Of a stretch of DNA of 64,000 bases, positions 1-10,467 are shown one piece after another. The stretch is from assembly GCF_003573695.1 (NCBI RefSeq), contig NC_039359.1, forward strand, positions 154,744,210 through 154,808,209, given 5' to 3'. The notes under the pieces are model-generated. The model had not been told where the DNA came from and ran no database searches. It was given only the letters and a program-made list of their open reading frames with translations. The first letter of the stretch is position 1. Each line of letters begins with the position of its first letter. Position numbers and translations under genes: made by a program. The stretch is from Papaver somniferum. Its lineage: Eukaryota > Streptophyta > Magnoliopsida > Ranunculales > Papaveraceae.

Positions 1-2
1 AA

Positions 3-632
3 ATGAGTTCAAGGGCGTTCGTCGATGTTGGTACCGCTGTCAACATCATCCCTTTGAAAACTCTCAGAGCTGCCGGTATTACTCGACAGGAAGCCACCCA
101 CGCTCCCATAGCAATCAGGGACCACGAAGGAATCTCCAGAGACGCATACGGCTTCATCACTCTCAAAGTTACGGAAAGATTGATCTGCACTGAGGCCAAG
201 TTTTTCATAATCCGGGAAGACCCTGGATACGACATGGTCCTTGGAAGAACTTGGATTCATGCCGGAAGGATAACGATGCCTTCAACACATCCTGTCATCG
301 ACAAGGATTCCGAGTCGGAAGACGAAGCAGAGGACGCACCACCGTTTGAGCATCTGGAAGAAGTAAAAACTCTGATGGGACTTACGCAGGAACTTGGAGA
401 AATCCGCACACCTTTGTCAGAAGGTTTCGAGCTCAGGCAAGTCTTATTCCTCCTCATGCTCCAATATTACCAATGTTCAATACGCTACTATGGTCCAGGG
501 ACTTCTCCCCATGAACAATTTAGCAGTCATCAAAAGCTACGAGTGGGTAACTTCACCTCAGCAATATTACACTCAATGGTTGGGTTCAGAACTTCTTCAA
601 ATCGGTCACTCCATCGAGAGGTTTATTGCTGA
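3..632 (+). pseudogene. Ty3/gypsy retropepsin (aspartic protease) remnant
   Basis: The frame opens inside a pol polyprotein, so no true start is visible. Residues about 7-15 (VDVGTAVNII) carry the D-x-G active-site motif followed by a hydrophobic stretch. Residues about 76-99 (MVLGRTWIHAGRITMPSTHP) match the flap and C-terminal block typical of plant gypsy proteases, LGRxWIH...PST. After about residue 105 comes an acidic linker, and the frame then becomes nonsense-like. In a full element reverse transcriptase should follow, but the integrase tail appears within about 370 bp, so a deletion removed the centre of pol. The enzyme would process Gag-Pol in virus-like particles; this copy is dead. 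Confidence 0.8.
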
Positions 633-692
633 AGACTGGCTAAGCATGATCAACACTATGCTGGATACTCTCTTCCGCGCGAGTGTCCATAT

Positions 693-971
693 GTGCCACA
701 ATCGTGGAATTCCGTCAAACAGGGAATTCCGAATCAGCGGAAGATATTCAAGGCACGATCGACCAAGCCTAACAAGTTTCATGAAGGGGACCTGGTTCTC
801 AAAGCAGTTCAGCGCGGTCTTCATTCTACAAGGAACTCCAATTGGGAAGGACCATTCATGGTCGCTAAGTCCGTGGGAGGATACTACAAATTGATCAACA
901 CAGATGAGAACCCTACCAGTAATTCACGAAAATTGGCTCAAGGCGTTTATCTGAAATTATTGGACATTTAA
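693..971 (+). pseudogene. Ty3/gypsy integrase C-terminal domain remnant
   Basis: The 92-residue frame contains the plant gypsy integrase tail pattern: a basic segment, then FHEGDLVLK (about residues 29-37), NWEGPFMV (about 50-57) and GGYYKL (about 62-67), ending in LKLLDI before the stop. This is the GDLVLR...WEGPY..V...G.Y.L signature that follows the integrase core. The zinc-binding and DDE core domains are absent upstream. It lies downstream of the protease remnant on the same strand, as expected for the end of gypsy pol. The stop at 969-971 is probably the natural end of pol. Confidence 0.8.
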
Positions 972-1221
972 GGTATTGGGCGTTCGAAGCATTCATGGCG
1001 TTTGGATTTAACATTTAGGATTTTCTTTCATTTGTATTTCAATTCCTCCAAAACATTTGCAATACTTGCAATCAGTATTTGAATTCAGCAATTTATCAAA
1101 ATTCAGTTCATATTTCGTAAAAGAAAATCTCTATCAAATACAAGAAAATCCTTACCATCAGTCAATCCAAAACCATCTAAATATCAAAACCCAAGTATAA
1201 ACCTCACATCTCTCAGAAGTT
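972..1221 (+). other. G1 spacer between pol end and antisense gene
   Basis: About 250 bp of AT-rich sequence with no coding signal. It separates the plus-strand pol remnant from the 3' end of the minus-strand gene, so the two transcription units converge here. Terminators or poly(A) signals for both strands may lie in it; I cannot point to a clear one. Confidence 0.5.
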
Positions 1222-2919
1222 CAGAAGTTCAAGAGATCAGCAAGAAAAGGCTTTCGCTCATCAGCATCCTTCAAGATTTGCAAAGCCGCCCTCTCCTTGT
1301 TCAACTCCTCGGTCAGCTTGGCAATCTTGTCCTCCTTCTCCTTCACACATCATTGGGAAAGGGTATGTTCTTCTCACATGAATCCTTGATAACGTTTATT
1401 TGCTTACGAAGCCATTTCACGTTGAGGCCAAGTCTTTCTGAATTCTCCAAGTTAAACTCCCAATCAAAGAGTATATCTGGAGTCACGGTATTCCTGGGTC
1501 TCGTATGCATATCACTCACGACACGCAAGATAACGCCTACTTGCATGGTTAAAGCATAAGCACGCCCAGGGTTCCTGTCAACGATCATGTGGCCAAACTT
1601 CTTCCATATCGTCTCGTACAAGCGTGCATATCCAATGGGAACGCTGAATCCACCGACCAGTTCATGATACGGGAGTGAAGTGTTAAAGGGAGGATCGAAA
1701 AACCCCTGCAGTTGGATATTCATACACTATTATACGGTTCTCAGTCACTGGAGCGGCTTCCACGACCAAAGCAACAGTTCCTTCGGTATTCTCCGCTGCT
1801 ATCTCGGTTTCTTCTATCACTGAGGCAACAACCATCTGGTTTTCCATAACATCAGCAGCGACCTTCTCATGGCCTCGAAGTGCAGGGATGGTTGTCTCTT
1901 CATCAATAACTTCGGAAGGGTTAGAGTTGTCATCATTGGCTCCAGTATCCTCAACTTCGGTATTTAGCACCTAATACGAAGATTACATGAGGTTAGAGTC
2001 ACGAAGCCAAAGGATTATGAAACACAGTATACCCGCAAGGAATATCATCAAAGTTCATCATACTACATTCAAGGCACGAGCAAATAACATGAAAGTCATG
2101 AAAACACATTTTACGATGAGTCCGTCTGAAGAAACTGAACTTCCCTGTACTAAGAGACGAACTGGGAGCAATCTACAAGGAATCTGAGGATGGGTCATAT
2201 TCCATTCTCTTCGTATGGATGTCCTCTATGACATGTCAAAATTTCATGACAATCCGATGAACGAGCGAGTAGATGTGGCCAAAATATCAAGTGATGCGCA
2301 ATCTGAAAAAGTTCTGGAAGTCTCCTGGAAGTTTACTATTTCGCCTTTTTCAGGCTCTGAACGTGCTCAAAACTTAAAAAGCTTCTTTTAAAGCTTGGAA
2401 ATTTTCGGGCTTGAATTTGCACATGCAGATCATCAAAATCCGACTCCGGACGAAGATTCTACAGCGTTTCTACTAAAAAGCTGGGTTCTGAATTTTCTGA
2501 CGACGAAATTCGACTAAGTTTTCATATATTCACATGGGTTCTCATTCATTCATTTAAAAGTCAGCACTTTTATACTTATATGAATAATGTACAGGATATA
2601 TACTTACTTGAGGAGTCTCCAAAGTGTCCAAGGGGTTGGAATTGTCCACATCAACGACAAGAGGAACATCACTTCCATCCGGCTCCGAATCTTGGGAATT
2701 ACCTCCATTCCCATTCCCAGAGGATGATTGAGTTTCAGAATTCTCCATCTCCATGACGACATCCTCCTGTACACGTCCTTTACAATCAATATTTTCATCT
2801 ATGAAGCACCCCATTTGAACATGTGAAGAAATACTTACAGTTTCTTCGTCACTCAAATCAGCGATTGCTTGTTCAGTAGCAGAAAATTGAAGACCTTAAA
2901 GACTTGATGGAGTAAAATT
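1222..2919 (-). pseudogene. Second antisense gene of G1 (C-terminal coiled-coil exons), broken
   Basis: Several minus-strand exons can be traced. One at 2919-2608 is acidic and Ser-rich, with an acceptor at about 2920 and a GTAAGT donor at 2607-2602; it carries one in-frame stop. One at about 1969-1683 is acidic and Val/Ala-rich, with an AG acceptor before 1969. One from about 1723 to 1222 includes HELVGGFSVPIGYARLYETI and a terminal Lys/Glu-rich coiled coil. The last exon is broken at 1344-1349, where an extra TG dinucleotide shifts the frame; reading resumes in KEKEDKIAKL and ends at 1222. The join near 1683-1723 is unclear. It could be the 3' half of the PMD gene upstream, now cut by the 2999-3712 solo LTR. 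I do not recognise the family of these exons. Confidence 0.5.
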
Positions 2920-2998
2920 CTGCAACAAAATTAACAACGTTGGCTTCATTTTTCTAATGCTAATACCAATGAAAGTCACGGTGATAAATATTGGGAAC

Positions 2999-3712
2999 TG
3001 TGGGGATATATGTTTTAAAATAATTATTTTGTACATTTATATCAACTATTCGAGTTTGGCCTAGTGGTTAAGCATTTTGGGCCCGGAGGGGTAGGTCTCA
3101 GGATCGAATCCCTCCCCCTACTGATGGGTGTATATATATAAATAATATATATAACATTAGTCCGGGAGCGGGGCCTTGGGGGTCTTGGGAGGTCTCTTGA
3201 ATTTAGAAAGTAGTTTTTGCTCCTTTTAAAAAGTTTTTTTTTCCAAAACATTTTCACAGGTTTTAATTACAGATTAAATAGTATTTATTCTGGCATAAAT
3301 TACTTGACCGTTTTTGGACTGTTACACAGGATTTTATGGAGACAATTAAAACCAAAATTTATTCCCATTAATTTTGTCTTAATTGCGAAGGCTATAATAA
3401 GCCAGTTTTGAGAAACAGAAAAGTAAGAGTTTTCCATATACTGTTTTTGTGAATCAAGAGACCAAGTTTTTTCTGAGCAAGATTAAAAGAGTGAAGTGAT
3501 CGATTTCTCACTGTGTGCGCGAGAGATCGACGAGAGTTTTTCTCGGCTGTTTTATCCTGGGGACGTTGTGACAAATAAAGACTGCTTGCACAAAACTCAA
3601 GGCAGAGCCACGAAACGTCTTAAAGAGAGCGACCTGGTCGTGACTCAGCCGCAATCCAGTTTTTGTGTTTAACCTTTTTTTAGCAGGAGTGAAATCAACA
3701 ATAGTTCTAACA
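2999..3712. mobile_element. Solo LTR with 5-bp target duplication GGAAC
   Basis: A 714-bp insert starts TGTGGGGATA and ends GTTCTAACA, so it has TG..CA ends. It is flanked by GGAAC at 2994-2998 and GGAAC at 3713-3717. No coding sequence or second LTR is present, which is the signature of a solo LTR left by LTR-LTR recombination. It sits inside the antisense gene region of G1 and contains the SINE-like segment at about 3051-3200. Confidence 0.75.
3051..3200 (+). mobile_element. tRNA-derived SINE-like segment
   Basis: TGGCCTAGTGG (about 3058-3068) matches the RNA polymerase III A box, and GGATCGAATCC about 40 bp downstream matches the B box. A cloverleaf cannot be completed because the acceptor arms do not pair, so it is not a functional tRNA gene. 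A non-tRNA body of about 80 bp with a TATATA run follows. I could not define target duplications or the exact 3' end. It could also be an intrinsic part of the surrounding solo LTR. Confidence 0.6.
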
Positions 3713-3774
3713 GGAACTCACCAAAGAACGAACTGGGGACTTCACGATATTAGGTAACAGCTTATAACTTTTGT

Positions 3775-5610
3775 TCATTCCTTCTCCACCGTGAACAACT
3801 TCTCCAATATCTGAAAAATCTGCATCGATTTGAGGTCTTACGCTACGACCGTTCTGTAAAGAATTCAATAACATGATCAGAATACAGTTACCCTGGTTTC
3901 ATAAAAGAAATGTGGAGAACCTTACTTGAGAACATCCTGGAGATAATTTTTGTTTATCACCAGAAAGGTACTTCAGTCTTGGTCGACCAGAGATCATCTC
4001 AGCAGATGGAGGAATCTTCACTGGAGGCTGACTAACTGTCACGAATTCATGCAACCTCTCGAATTGTTGATGCAAGAATTCTATATAACCTGGGGTTACA
4101 TATAAAAATCTATCAGAACCAGGAAACCAGTAGCTACTCCCTTCCACGTGAGTGTGATCTAAACGAGACGCAAGCTGATCAACTGATGGTTTCCTTCTCC
4201 GGATAGTTGGAACACATTGATCCATACCCATTTGTCGAGCCGCCCTATCAATGTTGTATTCTTATACATCCCACTCTCCATGCATAACGGATAACAAGTG
4301 ACCAGGAGTACAACTCAACATGAAGGATCTCTCACCATCATTCAGGTTCACACCAGATTTTAGAGTCGTGCTCTCTCCAGTATTGAAAGTCGTTGGTTGG
4401 GAAACATAATCAGGAACCGACACCCACGGACGAAAGTCGAACTCCGATTCTTTATCCAACACATCAATGAGGCGTGCTTTAGACCGAGGCGTAGACCAAC
4501 GCATGATTCGGGCATTATCTTTCTCGGCGAAGATGTGACGGATATCAATATTTGGTCCTTGCAGGATATTATGTGGGATAGGCGCACAATTCTTGAAGTG
4601 CTCCCACATCAAAGCTTGAAGAAACATTGTGTTAACATAACACTCAATCTTCATGAAGCCATTCAACACGCTGGAATCTAACACCAATGAGTCTAAGTTA
4701 GAATACAAGGAACCCAGGAATAAGCTACCTATTGGGAGTTGCTCACCTTGAGCCATCTTAATAGAAAAAGGGATTACGAAAGGCTTCAAAAAATGTCCAT
4801 TGTCTTCGAATATGTCTCTGGATAACCATAAGCATAAGAAAGCGGCAATAGGTAACATACCGATGATGGGACTATCAGAAACTTCATCTCTTTGCCACCA
4901 ACGTGTCAACCAATGGGCATAACAACCTTTACTACCAGACGCCTTGTTCACTTCTTCCATCGCAGCTGTCAGAGTGTCAAAAACCACTTTTTCCCCATTG
5001 GAAAGACCTCCATAGAAATTACCTGTAATCGGGAGATGCATCAAAGCAGCCACATCTTCTAAGGTAACAGTAAATTCTCCCCATCTACATATGAAGGTGT
5101 GAGTGGGAACACACCAACGAGCCAGCAAAGCCACGATACTTTCAACATCATGATTAATATACAAGTCTCCCGAATCTTGAATAACTCTCGTCACTCGTGC
5201 CTGGTTGAGCATAGCCCTGACATGAGGGAAACCCAACATATGCCTCGCCCATCCAGAATTTTTTTCCAAAGGGCGTCGAGAAAGCTTAAACTCTATGGTC
5301 GATGCAAGGAAAAGCCCTCGTTCGAGACAAAGCCGTATTATCATCTTCGGGGTCACCAATTTCTTCTGAGTCACAGTCCTAAGGTTGATGAGAAGACGAT
5401 ATACTGGGGATTTGAGATATGCTTCAGCTCCTTTTGGATCCTCCTCAAAGAACGCGTCATCTATATTAGGAATGTTCTTCACGCCAGTGGCATCCTCCTC
5501 TTCCTCACCAATGGAGGTCTCGTCCATGCATGCATCATCCCTGGAGATGTCATCATCAGTATGCGATTCGTCCCTTGAAGTATCGTTGGCCGAGGAATTG
5601 GTCATTTTTG
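3775..5610 (-). pseudogene. Antisense plant mobile domain (PMD / aminotransferase-like) gene of G1
   Basis: The coding exon starts at ATG 5605 after an acceptor at 5611-5612 and runs to a GTAAGG donor at 3925; a 72-bp intron leads to exon 3853-3775, which ends TGA. Residues 1-60 are acidic. The PMD hallmark lies at about residues 163-200: RWCVPTHTF, WGEFTVTLEDV, LPITG. A WLTRWW block follows. Near the C-terminus YNIDRAARQMGMDQ matches the PMD tail usually written Y.P.RVARQFG.DQ. A single in-frame TAA at 4262-4264 separates the two parts, most simply a CAA to TAA change. PMD proteins occur as host MAIN/MAIL factors and as passengers in Ty3/gypsy and Mutator-like elements. The position between pol and 3' LTR, on the opposite strand, fits the transposon type. 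The role in the element is not known. Confidence 0.82.
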
Positions 5611-5701
5611 CTAAAACAACTACAAAGTCCACATTACATTCTACTTCAGTATGCTGTCCATACATGAATCAAGGAAATACCTCAAAAATGGTAACTCTTA
5701 C

Positions 5702-5775
5702 CTTTTGTACTTCCACTAACAATAGTGATAGTAATGGTAGAACTAACACCTCAAAATCGTTCGTCTCTTCGAAAA
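5702..5775 (-). other. Predicted 5' UTR exon of the antisense PMD gene
   Basis: On the minus strand a TTTTTGCAG acceptor ends at 5776 and a GTAAGAG donor starts at 5701, giving a 74-bp exon. A 91-bp intron then leads to the exon with the ATG at 5605. The upstream reading frame reaching 5665 would lie partly in this intron, which is why 5605 is preferred as the start. Confidence 0.45.
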
Positions 5776-6583
5776 CTGCAAAAACGAACGAAACTTTATT
5801 AATTTCGAAACTGATTTTTCATAAAATCACGGACACAATTTTCATAATGTGAACATTCACACAACTGACCTATGAAGTTTACAATAATAAAATATATCAT
5901 CATAAATATATTGTCTATCTTCGAAGGTTCCTCAACACCCACGTTTCTGATTTTTCAAAAATAAAACAACAATTAATGCAACATTGCTTACATAAATTCT
6001 CAAGGATTTTATCTAATGAAAACAAATTCATGCAAATAAAATTTACCATCATATTTTGCACAATATATGTCACGGTTGCATATAAAAAAAAAACTATTTT
6101 TCCTTCGTATCGTCATTAATTGTCTTTAAAACGAAGGTTTAGTTCAAAAAATATTGTGAAAGCTCACATCTCATAAATATGATAAAGTTTTGTATTTACA
6201 TGAAAGATCATAAGCAAAATTTTATCACTGGACACAAGTTCATCATACATATTTTCCTTCTTGTCATCGTTATTTGTCTTTAAAACGAAGGATTATTCCG
6301 ATTTCATGAAAATTCACTTCTTTTATGATAAAACATTGATACACATGAAAGCTCGTAAACTAATTTTTATCACTGGACCTAGGTTCATATAAAAAAAAAT
6401 CTCTTCTAAATCAGAAATTATTGTTAGTTTTCAAAACTAACGATCGAACGAACATACGTTTTCAAAAAAACGAGGGGTTTTTCATAAAACTCACACTAAT
6501 ATACACACATGTATATGAATTCATCATGATCAAAGCATGAAAAACCCATGATACTCATGGACATCAGCAAAAAAAAAACGCAC

Positions 6584-6733
6584 CTGTTCGGCCGAAATTT
6601 GGCCGGCGGCAACGGCGACGGCGGCGACGCTGATCGGCGGAGAACTTCTCCTGATCCTGTTGACGTGAAGGTAGTGGAGGGGTGATGGAAGCACTGGTAG
6701 TGGAGTTAAAAAAAAGGATTAATCCATTTTATA
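6584..6733 (-). promoter_or_regulatory. Promoter and GC-rich leader of the antisense PMD gene
   Basis: On the minus strand a TATAAA box lies at 6733-6728, followed by a strikingly GC-rich leader (about 6660-6590, CGG/CGC-rich) that stands out from AT-rich neighbours. A CAG/GTGCG donor at about 6583 would end the first exon. The distance from the TATA box to the leader suits RNA polymerase II. Between this exon and 5776 lies about 800 bp of AT-rich DNA, read as the first intron. Confidence 0.5.
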
Positions 6734-7021
6734 TCAAGTTTATTTCCAAAACCTAATTTTCTAAGGATTTCCTTATTGGGCCCGACCCGCGAATCCTAAC
6801 CGACCACGGACTCGTTGTCCAAACCAGCGGTTCAACACCAATTTATGCTCATCAAACGACGCTCCAATCATGATATTGAAGCCTTCATCAAGTCGTGGTT
6901 TGCTCATGCTCTCTAAATCCGGTAACGTCTCAACTTACGACTAAGTTCAATTACTGGTATTATTATTTATGGCCGGAAAATCACCATTTAATGCTGACTG
7001 AGGAACACATCTTTCCTCAGT

Positions 7022-7036
7022 AAGAAGGGGACTTAA
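7022..7036 (+). promoter_or_regulatory. Polypurine tract of G1
   Basis: AAGAAGGGG followed by ACTTAA lies immediately before the TGTAG start of the LTR. This is the usual position and composition of the plus-strand DNA primer site of LTR retrotransposons. Confidence 0.75.
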
Positions 7037-7318
7037 TGTAGATGGTCGATTTTCGACAAAGGCTAAAATCATAATTATACGAAGCTCTGATTCAGCAATC
7101 AGACGTGAGTATCGAGACACAAGTCTCTCATCGAATTCTCAACGGAGAGTACTTTCTCTCAGAGTACATGTAGATATGTAGTCTCACGACTGGACAACGG
7201 CATATCTCATGAATACTGAACACTTTCAGTGATTATTTCTATATAGTATCACGAGATGGAAGGCTCCTAGACAGCTTTCTCTGCTAGTATAGAGCCACAA
7301 AGTTAATTATTCCTAATT

Positions 7319-7680
7319 ACAATTGCTCATATTCCATGGTCGAATCCACGACTGGTCCCATGGAATGACGATAACAATTGCTCATATTCCATGGTCGAAT
7401 CCACGACTGGTCCCATGGAATGTCAATAACAATTGTTCTGATTCTATGATTGAATCCACGACTTGATCTCATAGAATAGCAATAACTATATTATCTCATT
7501 ATTCCGATTTCATGATCGAATCCACAACTGGTCTCATAAATGGTAATAGATAAATCTTAATTACTCCGATTCTATGGTTGAATCTACGATCCCATGGAAT
7601 GGTAATGCTCACTTTATTATTCTGAATTCGTAGTCGAATCCTCAGCTGATCCTATAAATTAATAATAAACATGTTATTAC
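7319..7680. repeat. 55-bp tandem repeat array with internal palindrome
   Basis: Copies begin at 7319, 7374 and 7429, exactly 55 bp apart, and then degrade over two or three further units to about 7680. Each unit has an imperfect inverted repeat ATTCCATGG...CCATGGAAT around a TCGAATCCACGA core. The first two units differ at only a few positions. Confidence 0.85.
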
Positions 7681-7914
7681 TCAGTTTTTTTGAATTATTC
7701 TCCACTGAATTCCATAATTAGTAATAAATAATAAACAATCGGGCGTCTGAGCTACCTCTAAGTAAGCCCCGATTTAAATGGTGAAAGTGTATTCAACGAC
7801 GATACACTAACAGTCACCGCACGAACGAGTATTTCAAAATACAACGAAACGATGAACCTATGAAAATAGGGAAGAAAATAATAAGTAATTAAAAATATTG
7901 ACCAAGATGCTGGG

Positions 7915-8750
7915 AACACGGACACACGACCTACCGACCGTGCCATGGTCAGTTCCACGCTAGTTTTATATTTTTAATACATTTTTATTATTTTCCATGA
8001 TTTGATAAAAATTCTCTGATCTGATCAAATCTCCTTTGTCTCGAGGAAGCTCCTCGGTTTCATGGTACTTCCATAAATCCATAACAAATAATATAAAATT
8101 AAGGAAAGGAGTGTGGGGCGTGACCATTGGCCAACCGGCCAATCCTTGGTCCCAGCCGGCCCCACACCCCACGGTTCCTTATTATTTTATTATTATTTCT
8201 TTAATTTCATGAAAAAACTCCTTGATTTCATGGTATTTTTTACACAAATCATCATATAATAATAAAATAAAATAAAATAAAATAATGAAAACTTGTGGGA
8301 CCGGGCCACTAGCCGGACGGCCATGGCCTAGCCGGTCCCACACGTCCTTTGTTTTATTATTTTATTATTATTTATCCTATTTTTCCTTGAATTCATCAAA
8401 TTCCTTGATTTTATGGTATTTCTCTCAAATTAGGAAAAATTCCCTCAAATCATCAAAAATACCTAAAAATATTAAAAAATTATGAAAAACTCGTGGGACC
8501 GGTCCATAGCCTGTCGGCCATGCCTCCATGGTCCCACACGCCCGTGTTTTTATTATTTTAATATTTTGCTTCTATGAACTCATGAAAACTCCTTCAATTC
8601 ATGGAAACTCCCTAAATTCATCAAATTTCTCAAAATTCATGATTTTTTCATAAAATCATCAAAATATTATAATATTAAGGAAAAGGCGCCACGGGACCGT
8701 GGTCACGACCAGCCGACCATGCCTTGACCACGGCGGTCCCACGCCTCCTC
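7915..8750. repeat. About 190-bp tandem units, each with a GC-rich hairpin
   Basis: GC-rich blocks at about 7920, 8107, 8293, 8491 and 8688 alternate with AT-rich spacers (TTATTATTTTATTATT and similar). The block at 8296-8342 has arms GTGGGACCGG and CCGGTCCCAC that pair perfectly over 10 bp, with further CTAG pairing inside. The other blocks vary the same plan around GGxCC and CCATGG cores. Confidence 0.8.
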
Positions 8751-10040
8751 ATTCCTTATTTTATAATTATTTTTCATCATCTCATGATGTTTTCTTCAGT
8801 TTCGTCGAAACCCTAATTTTGGCATATTTTCTCGAATGGATGCTCAATTGCACGCCAGAAATATCAAAATTCTCAGGACTGAGACGCGGACGCCCTGGCG
8901 ACACGATCACGCTATATTGACCGAACAAGATTGGCTCTTTGGCTCACGGAAGCCGGTCCCATCAATTTTCACAGTTTTGGCCTAATTTGCACAATTGCTC
9001 GTATTAGGTCCAAAACTCTTCCAAACACTTTGGATTTTCATGAAGTGATCATCAGGCGGTCACGTGACAACCCAGGGCCGGTTTCATGACCCCATGGTTG
9101 GTCCCTCACTCTGTCATAATTAATTAGGTTTTCTCACCTAAGGCTCAGACGAACATTTTCGAATAAATGATTAAACCAGCATTTAATCATTCTTTCACCA
9201 AAAAATCGTCAACACTCCAGGAGTTCTTTGTATTTTCTCACGTGATCATATGGACACTACATGGTTGATCCACGGTCCCATATAGTCGCTCCCTCCTTCG
9301 TCCCATGGTTAAAGTTCTGACGAACCATGAATTGATCATCAATTGATCAAATTAGGGTTTCTGAATCCAAGGATCATCATTCCAGATTCCAACCTTAATA
9401 ATTTTACGACGACCTCATGGTCATTAATTTTATTAATTATACTCGGTTTAACGACCAGTATTCTAATTAATATTTTTGGTACGCTGCCAATAACCCATCA
9501 GATGAGCAACACATGCTTAGAGGATCAAATATTCAACAATTCATCACATGAGAAACACTTGCTCAGATGATAAATATTTGCTCAAACCAAGGAATATTGG
9601 TTCAACAATCAATATTCAACGATACATCGAATGAGAAATACTTGCTGACTTCATCGTAAGAACTATACCTCGGTCTCATGACATGTTCAATTCATGAGAT
9701 CAGAACATCATGTTCAACTTAGCAACTACATGGACTCGTCGTCCCATCAAACCACGAAGTCATCAATTGACTAACAAACCACGATACGTCAATCGTGTCA
9801 CTTGGGGGGATATCACTTAGGGTTTTTGGTCTGGCGGTCTACGACACGTGTATTCAAACACATGATAGAATGTGAGCAAGTCGTGCAATAAATTGAAGGA
9901 ATTCACGAGGTAGTGGGTGGAAAATCGACCAAGTCTCCACACGTTGAGCAACTGGTTTCAAACACGATCTCCACTTCCCCACTCCTTGATTCTATCAACT
10001 GTCACACTTCATGGAATCATGGTGTCTAAAATTCCAACAA

Positions 10041-10048
10041 TATAAATA
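10041..10048 (+). promoter_or_regulatory. TATA box of the G1 LTR
   Basis: TATAAATA lies 420 bp before the LTR end in an AT-rich setting. This fits the U3/R boundary of a plant LTR promoter. Confidence 0.5.
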
Positions 10049-10467
10049 AGTCTCTGAATCATGATTGAATCATCATCAGTATCATCAATCTCACGTCAAA
10101 CTGACAACACGAGATCATCAACTCATAAATTGAGCAACTACTCTCAATTAAGAAATTTCAATCACTCAGAGCTTATCATATTCAGAATTCACACACCCAC
10201 AATCTTTGATTACCATTGATTCCACACATTTCTCAGCTTCCCTCCTACAGATCAACCCATCCTCTCTTGTGACCGAATTTACTCTGGAATGGTCATTGTT
10301 TTGATTTAGGCCGGAGTACTACAGATTGATCTCTCGAATCTAAAGCACCCCCTTTGCAGCGGTGCATCTGTGTGAGGTTTAATATTTCACTCGGTTCGAG
10401 GAGTCTCCTCCGTACGGTCGTCTCCTCAATTCCTTAAAAACCAGCAAATCGTTTTTCCCCATCTACA

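Larger units (their letters stand above)
1..10467 (+). mobile_element. G1: Ty3/gypsy (Tat-like) LTR retrotransposon, 5' part outside window
   Basis: A plus-strand element holding, in order, a retropepsin remnant, an integrase C-terminus, antisense genes, a purine tract (7022-7030) and a 3' LTR (7037-10467). The LTR ends TGTAGATG and CATCTACA are mutual inverted repeats. The DNA after 10467 continues a copia LTR: the stretch from 10468 matches the C1 3' LTR from about 15612, so G1 sits inside the C1 5' LTR. The expected 5-bp duplication is GATTC (10468-10472); its partner lies left of the window. Reverse transcriptase, RNase H and the integrase core are missing, so the element is defective. 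Assignment to the Tat lineage rests on the large LTR and the antisense PMD gene and is an inference. Confidence 0.85.
7037..10467 (+). repeat. G1 3' LTR (3431 bp)
   Basis: Starts TGTAGATG right after the purine tract and ends CATCTACA. It has no convincing ORF. It contains a 55-bp tandem array (7319-7680), five spaced GC-rich hairpins (7915-8750), scattered related inverted motifs down to about 9310, a TATAAATA box at 10041-10048 and a roughly 400-bp leader to the end. The size is large for gypsy elements and typical of the Tat/Ogre group. The second LTR of the pair is outside the window, so its age cannot be judged. Confidence 0.85.

Noticed and set aside
394..894. 166-residue plus-strand frame overlapping the protease and integrase remnants
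   Set aside because: It crosses two gypsy pol pieces in another frame, has no domain, and reads as a shadow of frameshifted pol sequence.
3051..3130. A true tRNA gene
   Set aside because: A and B boxes are present, but the acceptor and anticodon arms do not pair into a cloverleaf.
4397..5852. Plus-strand frames opposite the PMD gene (for example 5099-5578 and 5385-5852)
   Set aside because: They mirror the minus-strand PMD exon and have no motif; the minus strand has clear family signatures and splice sites.
7319..8750. CRISPR-like array of regular repeats
   Set aside because: Units are contiguous or internally palindromic, drift in sequence, lie in a plant LTR, and have no cas genes.
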